A stretch of 5,478 nucleotides of DNA, from assembly GCA_013696185.1 (NCBI GenBank), contig JACCZA010000143.1, positions 1 through 5,478 of the forward strand. Reading direction: 5' to 3'. Below are positions 1-5,478 of the stretch, one piece after another; positions within the stretch are counted from its first letter, which is position 1; each line of letters begins with the position of its first letter. The position numbers and the translations under genes were made by a program. Source of the DNA: Actinomycetota bacterium (GTDB taxonomy: Bacteria; Actinomycetota; Thermoleophilia; Gaiellales; Gaiellaceae). The notes under the pieces are model-generated. The model was not told where the DNA came from and searched no databases. It saw only the letters and a list, made by a program, of their open reading frames with translations.

Positions 1-277
1 CGAACATCGCCGGGAAGGCGCTCGAGAAGAGCACCGCCGTCGCGACCGTCCCCGTGCCGACGAACTCGACGTAGTCATAGCCCCCGACCCTGCTCACGAG
101 CGAGCCGAACCCGAAGCCGAAGGCCAGGAGGTAGAAGGTCGGCTCGACCGTCGACGAGAAGGTGGTCGAGCGCCAGTACGAGGAGAAGTTCACGACCTCG
201 CGGACGAGGACGCCCGTGAGCGCGGGGCGCTCGAGGCGGCCCAGGCGCCTTCCCGGGGCCGGGCTCGCGGTCGCCAT
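1..277 (-). CDS. ABC-2 type (NodJ/DrrB-like) exporter permease, partial (N-terminal 92 residues)
   Basis: This is the membrane subunit of an ABC exporter and should pair with the ATPase directly upstream. Seen: ATG at 277-275, then 92 codons open to the window edge, where the gene is cut. A cytosolic N-tail of about 30 residues (TGVLVREVVNFSSYWRST) leads into EPTFYLLAFGFGFGSLVS (residues 45-62), a first membrane helix, and a second helix begins after GGYDYVEFVGTG (about 65-76). Known: this 'EP-hydrophobic-GxGxG' helix followed by a short 'Y-x-x-F-hydrophobic-x-x-G' stretch is typical of ABC-2 permeases of the NodJ/DrrB type, usually about 250-280 residues with six helices. The start codon overlaps the ATPase stop (TGATG), which indicates translational coupling. 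The substrate cannot be read from the sequence; family members export drugs, lipids or glycolipid-like molecules. The family call is firm, the function open. Confidence 0.87.
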   Translation of the reverse strand, partial: MATASPAPGRRLGRLERPALTGVLVREVVNFSSYWRSTTFSSTVEPTFYLLAFGFGFGSLVSRVGGYDYVEFVGTGTVATAVLFSSAFPAMF

Positions 278-1176
278 CAGGCGATCTCCTGACCCGTCAG
301 GAGGACGAACACGTCCTCGAGATTCGTGGGCCGCCGCTCCCCTTGCGGCGCGGCCCCGTCCGCGCCTTCGACGCCGAGCACCGAGATGCTCGTGCCCGTT
401 CGCCGCGTGCGCAGGCTTGCGGCGCCGGCGGCCGCCTCGACCTCTGCGAGGCGCTCCGGCCGCCCGTACACCTCGACCGCCTCCCGCCCGGCGTGCTCGG
501 CGATCAGCTCTGCCGGCGGCCCGGCCGCGACGGCGCTGCCCTTCGCCATGATCAGCACGGTGTCGGCCAGGCGCTCGGCCTCCTCGATGTAGTGCGTCGA
601 CATCAGGATCGTCGTGCCCTCGGCGCGCAGGGCGTCGATCAGCGCCCACAGCTCCTGGCGCACCTGGGGGTCGAGGCCGACCGTCGGCTCGTCGAGGAGC
701 ACGAGCCGCGGACGGTGCACGAGCGCCCGCGCGATCAGCAGGCGCCTGCGCATGCCGCCCGAGAGCTTGTCCACCCGCGTGTCCCGGCGATCGACCAGGT
801 TGGCGAGCTCGAGCGCCCGCTGGATCGCGCCGCGCCGCTCGGCGCGACCGACCCGGTAGAGGTGCGTGAAGACGCGGAGGTTCTGCGCGACGGTGAGCGT
901 GACGTCGAGGTTGTCGAGCTGCGGGACGACGCCGCACTGCGCGCGGGCGGGCTTCGACTCGCCGGGGAGCCGGAAGCCGAGCACCTCGAGCTCGCCCTCG
1001 TCCGCAATCGCCTGCGCCGTCAGCAGGCGCATCGTGGTCGACTTGCCGGCGCCGTTCGGCCCGAGCAGCCCGACGCACGTCCCCTCGGGCACGTCGAGGT
1101 CGAGCCCGTCGACCGCGGTGATCGAGCCGTAGCGCTTGACGACGCCCCGCAGCCGGATCGCAAGTGCCGGGTCCAC
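277..1176 (-). CDS. ABC exporter ATP-binding protein, DRA/NodI-like
   Basis: This 299-residue nucleotide-binding subunit should power export through the adjoining ABC-2 permease at the inner face of the membrane. Seen, in order: Walker A GPNGAGKST (residues 39-47), Q-loop VVPQLDNLD with Gln86, signature LSGGM (138-142), Walker B LVLLDEP (158-164, catalytic Glu163), D-loop GLDP (167-170) and the switch His195 in STHY. A C-terminal extension ends in NLEDVFVLLTG, a tail common in NodI/DrrA-type ATPases. Length fits the family, usually about 300 residues. The GTG at 1176-1174 is chosen because family homology begins right after it (VDPALAIRLRGVVKRYG). The frame is open upstream to 1710, but that part is low-complexity Arg/Gly sequence antiphase to another gene. 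No strong Shine-Dalgarno sequence precedes the GTG. All catalytic motifs are intact. Substrate unknown. Confidence 0.95.
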   Translation of the reverse strand: MDPALAIRLRGVVKRYGSITAVDGLDLDVPEGTCVGLLGPNGAGKSTTMRLLTAQAIADEGELEVLGFRLPGESKPARAQCGVVPQLDNLDVTLTVAQNLRVFTHLYRVGRAERRGAIQRALELANLVDRRDTRVDKLSGGMRRRLLIARALVHRPRLVLLDEPTVGLDPQVRQELWALIDALRAEGTTILMSTHYIEEAERLADTVLIMAKGSAVAAGPPAELIAEHAGREAVEVYGRPERLAEVEAAAGAASLRTRRTGTSISVLGVEGADGAAPQGERRPTNLEDVFVLLTGQEIA

Positions 1177-1250
1177 GGCCGCAGCATGCCAGGCGGCGCG
1201 CCCGACTCGCCTCGGGCCCGGTCGAGCGCTCCGCCCGGCGTACGTCCGAA

Positions 1251-1679
1251 CTACGTCGAGGCCTGGAGGGCGGCCCTGATCTGTCCCAGGGCCGCGCTCT
1301 CCGCCGGCTCGCCCCCCTCCGCAGCTCCGGCCACCGACTCGGCGACGTCGAGGACGAAGGCGCGGTAAGCCTCGACCTCCTCGGGCGCCTTCGCCTCGAG
1401 CGCGGCGACCGCCGTGCGGAGCGCCTCGAGCGTCCCGCTCTCGACCTCCGCCGGAGACGACGTGAGCCCGAAGCCGGTTCCCCGACCTTCGGCAAGCTCC
1501 TTGACGAGCTCGCTCGAGCTGTCCTTGCGCGCGCTCACCAGGTGCTTCGCGAGCGCGCCGGCCTCCTTGAAGCTGTCGAGCAGGCCTCGATCGCTGACCG
1601 AGACGAGGAGGCCTGCGCCGGTCACGCCCTTGCGCAGCGCCTCCCACTCCTGCTCGCTGAAGTCCGCCTTTCCCGCCAT
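1251..1679 (-). CDS. Conserved-looking cytosolic helical protein of unknown function
   Basis: I do not recognise a named family. The 142-residue product has no signal peptide, no membrane helix and no cysteine, and has a single Trp (residue 12). It is rich in Ala and Glu and looks almost wholly alpha-helical. The N-terminal part (EQEWEALRKGVTGAGLLVSV, then SDRGLLDSFKEAGALAKHL) and the C-terminal part (EEVEAYRAFVLDVAESVAGAA) look like two conserved blocks around a variable, Ser/Gly-containing middle. The layout resembles small TerB-like helical proteins, but this is an impression, not an assignment. Start: ATG at 1679 with an excellent AGGAGG five bases upstream. It lies 74 bases ahead of the exporter ATPase on the same strand and 52 bases behind the secreted-protein gene, so a shared transcript and a link to the exporter are possible. 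That it is a real gene is well supported by the ribosome site and composition. Confidence 0.85.
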   Translation of the reverse strand: MAGKADFSEQEWEALRKGVTGAGLLVSVSDRGLLDSFKEAGALAKHLVSARKDSSSELVKELAEGRGTGFGLTSSPAEVESGTLEALRTAVAALEAKAPEEVEAYRAFVLDVAESVAGAAEGGEPAESAALGQIRAALQAST

Positions 1680-1684
1680 GATTC

Positions 1685-1690
1685 CCTCCT
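1685..1690 (-). promoter_or_regulatory. Strong Shine-Dalgarno site of the 142-residue protein gene
   Basis: On the minus strand the sequence reads AGGAGGGAATC followed by ATG. It is a perfect AGGAGG with a five-base spacer, which fixes the start at 1679. Confidence 0.85.
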
Positions 1691-1731
1691 GTCTCGCTGG
1701 CAGGAGCCATCTTGCCCGAGCGGCGGCTCGA

Positions 1732-2187
1732 CTACCCGGTGCGCAGGCGAATCGCGTAGCCGGCGGAGCCCGCGGAGGCGCGCGCGCTCAGGAGGAGCAC
1801 GCCGCCCCGGCGGACGCGCCACTCGATCACCCGGCCCGGCACGAGCTTCCACTGCTGCTGCGGGCCGCCCGGCCCGAGCAGGGCGAGCGTCGCCGTGCGA
1901 GGCATGAAGCGGAGATGGAAGCGGACGGTCGTCCCGACCTTCGCGCTCACCGCCGGCAGATCCGGACGCGACTGCGGGGGGATGAAGTCGACGCAGGCGG
2001 TCGTCCAGCAGAAGCTCGAGTAGGCGAGCCAGCGCGAGCGCGTGCCCGCTTCCACCCAGGCCGGAGGCGGCTCCGCGCTCGTTCCGTCCACGCGCGGAGG
2101 CGGCGCCGTCGGCGGGCCGACCGCCGGCGCGAGCGCGACAAGGAGCGCCGCGGCGAGAACGGGAAGCTCGAGCACGACGGTCATCAT
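1732..2187 (-). CDS. Small secreted or membrane-anchored protein of unknown function
   Basis: No family recognised. From the ATG at 2187 the product is 151 residues. Residues 3-22 form a hydrophobic stretch (TVVLELPVLAAALLVALAPA) with a possible signal-peptidase site after APA (residue 22). A Pro-rich linker follows (about 24-43). The body (about 50-150) has a close cysteine pair, C60-WTTA-C65, which could form a disulfide after export, then beta-type strands (TTVRFHLRFM, VIEWRVRRGGVLLL, AGYAIRLRTG). This suggests a small beta-sandwich-like extracytoplasmic domain, which is inference. From this ATG the n-region has no positive charge, which is odd for a signal peptide. An upstream in-frame TTG at 2235-2233 with a GGGAGG ahead of it would add 16 residues, including RGRRRRSRGKG, and give a normal basic n-region (167 residues). 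The frame is open to 2301. It is the first gene of the leftward set, divergent from the kinase. Confidence 0.72.
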   Translation of the reverse strand: MMTVVLELPVLAAALLVALAPAVGPPTAPPPRVDGTSAEPPPAWVEAGTRSRWLAYSSFCWTTACVDFIPPQSRPDLPAVSAKVGTTVRFHLRFMPRTATLALLGPGGPQQQWKLVPGRVIEWRVRRGGVLLLSARASAGSAGYAIRLRTG

Positions 2188-2227
2188 CGCACCCTTTCCC
2201 CGGCTCCGCCGACGACGGCCGCGGTGC

Positions 2228-2256
2228 TTGAGCAAAGCGCCTCCCGGGTCGATACA
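2228..2256 (+). promoter_or_regulatory. Candidate sigma-70-type promoter for the hybrid kinase gene
   Basis: TTGAGC (2228-2233, four of six matches to TTGACA) and GATACA (2251-2256, three of six to TATAAT) are separated by exactly 17 bases in an otherwise very GC-rich divergent gap. Transcription would begin near 2263, leaving a leader of about 45 bases before the ATG at 2308. The -10 match is weak, so this is only a candidate. Confidence 0.35.
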
Positions 2257-2268
2257 GCACGGGAGGTG
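2238..2268. promoter_or_regulatory. Inverted repeat over the putative -10 region; possible operator or RNA hairpin
   Basis: CCTCCCG (2240-2246) and CGGGAGG (2260-2266) are perfect 7-bp inverted arms around a 13-base centre that contains the candidate -10 GATACA. Arm starts are 20 bp apart, about two helical turns, a spacing suited to a dimeric DNA-binding protein. In RNA the stem extends to nine pairs (2238-2246 with 2260-2268) with one G-U. On the minus strand the 2240-2245 part of the left arm reads GGGAGG, a Shine-Dalgarno sequence for the alternative TTG start at 2235, so a leader hairpin could mask it. Which of these roles applies, if any, is not shown by the sequence; chance dyads are common in GC-rich DNA. 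Confidence 0.4.
2240..2245 (-). promoter_or_regulatory. Candidate Shine-Dalgarno site for an alternative TTG start of the secreted protein
   Basis: The minus strand reads GGGAGG-CGCT-TTG, with TTG at 2235-2233 in frame with the secreted-protein gene. The spacer of four bases is somewhat short. The start at ATG 2187 is preceded only by GGGGAAAGGGTGCG, a poorer match, so this site bears directly on the start choice. Confidence 0.4.
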
Positions 2269-2292
2269 AGATCCGCGCGCGCAGAGACGCAC

Positions 2293-2298
2293 GAGAGG
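2293..2298 (+). promoter_or_regulatory. Shine-Dalgarno site of the hybrid kinase gene
   Basis: GAGAGG lies nine bases before the ATG at 2308. It supports that start over the in-frame GTG at 2266, which has its only purine-rich stretch immediately abutting it. Confidence 0.6.
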
Positions 2299-2307
2299 CA
2301 CGATCCG

Positions 2308-5300
2308 ATGGCGCAGCTCTCGCGCCGCGGCCGGGCGCTGCTCGGGCTCGGCGCGGCGGCGGGCGTGCTCGCTATCGCGTACCTGACCCTGGAGGCGCTC
2401 GTATCCGCGCTACCGAGCCCCCCTGCCCTCCGCGAGGGCCTCTACGCCTTCGTGTACGTCCTGGCAGCGACGCTCTGCCTCGCGCGCGGGCTCGTCGGCC
2501 GCAGCGAGCGCGCGGCCTGGCTCACCTTCGGCGGCTCGTTCCTGATGACCTCTCTCGGCTGGTGGACCTACTTCCTGATCGTGCAGAGCCGCGATCCGGT
2601 GCCCTACCCCTCGATCAGCGACGCGTTCTGGCTCCCCGCCTACGCCCTGCTCTACCTCGGAATCGTCCTGCTCCTGCGCGCGCGCGCCACCGGCCTGAAC
2701 ACGTCGATCGGGGTCGACGGGCTGGTCGGAGCGCTCGCCCTCGGCTCGGTCGGGGCGGCTCTCATCTTCCAGCCGATCCTCGACGCGACGGGCGGAGGCA
2801 CGGCTGCCGTCGCGACCCGCATCGCCTACCCCCTCGCCGACCTCGTGCTGCTCGGCCTCGTAATCGGCGTCTTCGCCGTGACGTGCTGGCGGCCCGGGCG
2901 CAGGTGGCTCGTGATCGCCGGAGCCTTCGCGATCCAGGTGGTCGCCGACTCGATCTACCTCTACCTCATCGCCACGGGCGCCTACGAGCCCGGGACGATC
3001 CTGGACAGCGCCTGGCTCGTGACGGCGCTCCTCGTCGTGTACGCCGCCTGGCAGCCGACCAGTGGGGCGGCCGCTGCGCAGGAACGGGCCTGGATGGCCG
3101 TCGCCCTGCCCGGCCTCTTCACGCTCGTCGCAGTCGGCCTGACGACGTACGACCACTTCCACAGCCTGAACGCGGTGGCGTACCTGTTGACCACGGCGAC
3201 GCTGCTCACCGGCATCGTCCGTCTCGCCAGGGGCTTCGCCGACGTCCACAAGCTGGCCTCGACCCAGGCGCTCCTCGCCCAGAACGCCGCGATCCTGAAC
3301 GCGGCAGGCGAGGGCATCTTCATGCTCGACGACGCAGGGCGGATCACGTTCGCCAACCCGGCCGCCACCGACGCGAGCCTCTACCGCGTCGATCAGCTCG
3401 TGACCGGCGCCGAGCACGCGTTGCTCCACCGCGCGCGGGCCGACGGCGCCGCCTATCCGCCCGAGGAGTGCCCCATCCTCGCGACGCTGGCAGACGGGGA
3501 GGTGCGCCGGGTCGGCGACGAGGTGTTCTGGCGCAGCGACGGGACGAGCTTTCCCGTCGAGTACACGTGCACGCCGATCGCAGAGGCCGGCAGGACGACC
3601 GGCGCGGCGATCGTCTTCCGCGACGTCACCGAGCGCAGGAAGGCCGAGCGCCGCGCGGCCGCCCAGCACGCCGTGGCGTGCGTGCTCGCCGAGGCGACGA
3701 CGCTCCCCGAGGCGGCCCCGCGGATCGTGCAGGGCGTGTGCGAGGCGCTCGACTGGGGTCTCGGCGCAGTCTGGGTGGACGGCGACGAGCGGCATCTGCG
3801 CCTGCAGGGCGCGTGGTCGGCCTCGGCGGGGACCGCCGAGCAGCTCATGGCGGCGCTCGACGAGACGACGCTCGCCCGGGGTGCGGGGCTGCCGGGCGAG
3901 GCCTGGGCCTCCGGCGAGGCGAGCTGGATCGGTGACGGGGTGCAGGACGAGCGCTTCTCCCCGGGCGGCCTCGCGCCGAGCCTCGGCTTCGAGGGCGGGC
4001 TCGCCTTCCCGATCCTGAGCGACAACCGCAGCCTCGGCGCGATCGAGTTCTTCTGCGTCGAGCCCGAGCGCCCGGACGAGCGGCTGATCGAGCTGATGAC
4101 CGCCGTCGGCGGCTACGTCGGGCAGTTCATCGACCGCAAGCGCGCCGAGCACGACCTTGCCGTGGCCCGCGACCACGCGCTCGAGGCCTCGCGGATGAAG
4201 TCGGAGTTCCTCGCGAACATGAGCCACGAGATCCGGACGCCGATGAACGGGGTGATCGGCATGACCGAGCTCCTCCTCGACACGGAGCTCGACCCGGAGC
4301 AGCGGAGCCGGGCCGAGACGGTGCGATCCTCGGGCGAGGCGCTGCTCACGATCATCAACGACATCCTCGACTTCTCGAAGATCGAAGCCGGAAAGCTCGA
4401 GCTCGAGGCAGGCGAACTGAGCGTGCGCGACACCGTCGAGGACGTGTGCGACCTGCTGAGCGGTCGGGCCCACGACAAGGGTCTCGAGCTCGCCGCCTTC
4501 GTGCCGAGCGGCCTCCCCGAGACGGTGCGAGGGGACCGCGTGCGACTCCGCCAGATCCTGACTAATCTCGTTGGGAACGCCGTCAAGTTCACGGAGCGGG
4601 GCGAGGTCGTCGTGTCGGCCGACGCGACGCAGCTCGGAGAGGGCTCCGCGCTCTGGCGCTTCGAGGTCAGGGACACGGGCATCGGGATCGAGCCATCGGA
4701 GTTGCCGCGGCTCTTCGGGTCCTTCTCGCAGGCCGACAGCTCGACGACCCGCAGATACGGCGGTACGGGTCTCGGGCTCGCGATCTCCCGGCAGCTGGCC
4801 GAGATGATGGGCGGCGAGATCGGCGCCACGAGCGTGCCCGGGGAGGGGAGCACCTTCTGGTTCACCGTCCAGCTCGGGACGGCCGACGTGGCGGCCGCCG
4901 CACCGGTCCCCCGCTACGACCTCACCGGGCTGCGCGTGCTCGTCGTCGACGACAACGCCACCAACCGGGTGATCCTCGAGCACCAGCTCGTCTCCCGGCA
5001 GATGCGCGCCGAGACGACCCACCACGGAGCGCGGGCGCTCGAGCGGCTGCGCGCGGCCGCTTCGCTCGGGGAGCCCTTCGACCTCGTCCTGCTCGATTTC
5101 CGCATGCCCGGCATGGACGGGTTGGAGCTCGCGCGCACGATCAGGTCCGACCCGCGCCTGCGCCGCCTGTTCCTCGTGCTCCTGACCTCGGCCAGCGACC
5201 AGCGGAGAGAGGCGCGCGAGGCGGGCATCGACATCTGCCTGACGAAGCCGGTCCGCCAGTCCAGGCTGCACGACGCGCTGGCGACGGCGGCCGCCGGCGC

Positions 5301-5478
5301 GGTGGAGTCGCCCGAGCCCGTGCCCCTCAGCGAGACCCCCGAGACCTTCGCCGGCGGCGGCCCGGCCATCCTCGTCGCCGAGGACAACACGGTCAACCAG
5401 CGGGTGGCGCTCCTGACCCTGCGCAAGCGCGGCTACGACGTCCGCCTGGCCAGCAACGGCCAGGAGGCGGTCGAGCTC
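2308..5478 (+). CDS. Membrane hybrid sensor histidine kinase (TM-PAS-GAF-HisKA-HATPase-REC-REC), 3' end cut
   Basis: A membrane-bound sensor that autophosphorylates a histidine and passes phosphate to its own receivers. The frame is open for 1057 codons to the window edge. Residues about 10-305 hold roughly ten hydrophobic helices, with PYPSISDAFWLPAYALLYLG (99-118) between helices 3 and 4. PAS spans about 320-448 (GEGIFMLDDAGRITFANPAA, YPPEECPI, WRSDGTSFPVEY, ending RDVTERRKAE). GAF spans about 455-610 (LARGAGLPGEAWASGEASWI, GAIEFF). HisKA has MSHEIRTPMNGVIGM with phospho-acceptor His640. HATPase has N-box NLVGNAVKF (Asn757), DTGIGI (789-794), LFGSFSQ and GGTGLGL (818-824). Receiver 1 (about 876-992) has Asp881-Asp882, phospho-acceptor Asp930, Thr960 and Lys980. 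Receiver 2 starts ILVAEDNTVNQ (1021-1031) and is cut before its phospho-Asp. Family members may end in an Hpt domain, not visible here. The signal and target are unknown. Confidence 0.95.
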   Translation, partial: MAQLSRRGRALLGLGAAAGVLAIAYLTLEALVSALPSPPALREGLYAFVYVLAATLCLARGLVGRSERAAWLTFGGSFLMTSLGWWTYFLIVQSRDPVPYPSISDAFWLPAYALLYLGIVLLLRARATGLNTSIGVDGLVGALALGSVGAALIFQPILDATGGGTAAVATRIAYPLADLVLLGLVIGVFAVTCWRPGRRWLVIAGAFAIQVVADSIYLYLIATGAYEPGTILDSAWLVTALLVVYAAWQPTSGAAAAQERAWMAVALPGLFTLVAVGLTTYDHFHSLNAVAYLLTTATLLTGIVRLARGFADVHKLASTQALLAQNAAILNAAGEGIFMLDDAGRITFANPAATDASLYRVDQLVTGAEHALLHRARADGAAYPPEECPILATLADGEVRRVGDEVFWRSDGTSFPVEYTCTPIAEAGRTTGAAIVFRDVTERRKAERRAAAQHAVACVLAEATTLPEAAPRIVQGVCEALDWGLGAVWVDGDERHLRLQGAWSASAGTAEQLMAALDETTLARGAGLPGEAWASGEASWIGDGVQDERFSPGGLAPSLGFEGGLAFPILSDNRSLGAIEFFCVEPERPDERLIELMTAVGGYVGQFIDRKRAEHDLAVARDHALEASRMKSEFLANMSHEIRTPMNGVIGMTELLLDTELDPEQRSRAETVRSSGEALLTIINDILDFSKIEAGKLELEAGELSVRDTVEDVCDLLSGRAHDKGLELAAFVPSGLPETVRGDRVRLRQILTNLVGNAVKFTERGEVVVSADATQLGEGSALWRFEVRDTGIGIEPSELPRLFGSFSQADSSTTRRYGGTGLGLAISRQLAEMMGGEIGATSVPGEGSTFWFTVQLGTADVAAAAPVPRYDLTGLRVLVVDDNATNRVILEHQLVSRQMRAETTHHGARALERLRAAASLGEPFDLVLLDFRMPGMDGLELARTIRSDPRLRRLFLVLLTSASDQRREAREAGIDICLTKPVRQSRLHDALATAAAGAVESPEPVPLSETPETFAGGGPAILVAEDNTVNQRVALLTLRKRGYDVRLASNGQEAVEL

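Noticed and set aside
1211..1226. Palindrome CGGGCCCG within CTCG...CGAG in the gap before the ATPase, as a terminator or operator
   Set aside because: The stem is short, has no T-run, and has no promoter-like hexamers at proper spacing beside it.
343..1368. A 341-codon plus-strand frame opposite the ABC ATPase
   Set aside because: The minus strand here carries an ATPase with every catalytic motif intact; the plus-strand product shows no domain.
1177..1710. N-terminal extension of the ABC ATPase to an ATG at 1710
   Set aside because: The 178 added residues are Arg/Gly-rich antiphase sequence across another gene, and family similarity starts just after the GTG at 1176.
1717..1730. Small hairpin CGAGC-GGCG-GCTCG just after the secreted-protein stop, as a terminator
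   Set aside because: The stem is only five pairs and is not followed by a T-run on the minus strand; such hairpins are frequent by chance at this GC content.
1164..1907. A 247-codon plus-strand frame opposite the two small genes
   Set aside because: The opposite frame has a perfect ribosome site and natural protein composition; this one becomes Arg/Gly-rich and lacks features.
2266..2307. GTG at 2266 as an upstream start of the kinase
   Set aside because: The only ribosome-site-like sequence (GGGAG) directly abuts it, and the added residues are charged and non-family-like; ATG 2308 has GAGAGG nine bases ahead.
2562..3935. A 457-codon plus-strand frame inside the kinase gene
   Set aside because: It overlaps the kinase in another frame and yields an Arg/Pro-rich, domainless product: a GC shadow.
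2410..5271. A 953-codon open frame on the minus strand opposite the hybrid kinase
   Set aside because: The plus-strand frame encodes a complete series of recognisable kinase domains. The antisense product is low-complexity Arg/Glu/Gly/Asp sequence with no recognisable fold, as expected from stop-poor antisense frames in GC-rich DNA.

Overview
This window is very GC-rich (about 70% or more by eye, strongly GC-biased third codon positions). It carries bacterial chromosomal genes in a head-to-head arrangement. Codon use, the style of the ABC exporter, and the actinobacterial look of the membrane sensor and small proteins suggest a high-GC Actinomycetota, possibly of the Thermoleophilia type. That placement is inference from recalled protein style, not from a search.

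Left half, minus strand, read right to left: a short secreted or membrane-anchored protein of unknown function (2187-1732), a 142-residue cytosolic helical protein of unknown function (1679-1251), a DRA/NodI-type ABC exporter ATPase (1176-277), and the start of its ABC-2 (NodJ-like) permease, cut by the window edge (277-1). The ATPase and permease share one base in a TGATG stop/start, so they are surely one translation-coupled exporter. Gaps of 52 and 74 bases with no convincing terminator allow all four genes to be one transcript, but this is not proven.

Right half, plus strand: one very large hybrid sensor histidine kinase starts at 2308 and runs off the end (1057 codons present, no frameshift). 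Its order is about ten N-terminal membrane helices, PAS, GAF, HisKA (His640), HATPase, a complete first receiver (Asp930) and the start of a second receiver. The kinase catalytic residues are present, and so are those of the first receiver. The end of the protein, any Hpt domain and any partner regulator lie outside the window.

The 120-base divergent region (2188-2307) is the only real regulatory space. It holds a candidate promoter for the kinase (TTGAGC-17-GATACA) whose -10 lies inside the loop of a 7-bp perfect inverted repeat (arms 20 bp apart, extendable to 9 with one G-U in RNA). The left arm of the same repeat, read on the minus strand, is a strong Shine-Dalgarno sequence for an alternative TTG start of the secreted protein. 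No tRNA, rRNA, insertion sequence, CRISPR array or phage feature is seen, and no gene-free stretch exceeds 300 bases. I do not see clear evidence of an undescribed system. The most worthwhile leads are the dyad between the divergent genes, the uncharacterised multi-helix sensor domain, and the two unknown small proteins beside the exporter.
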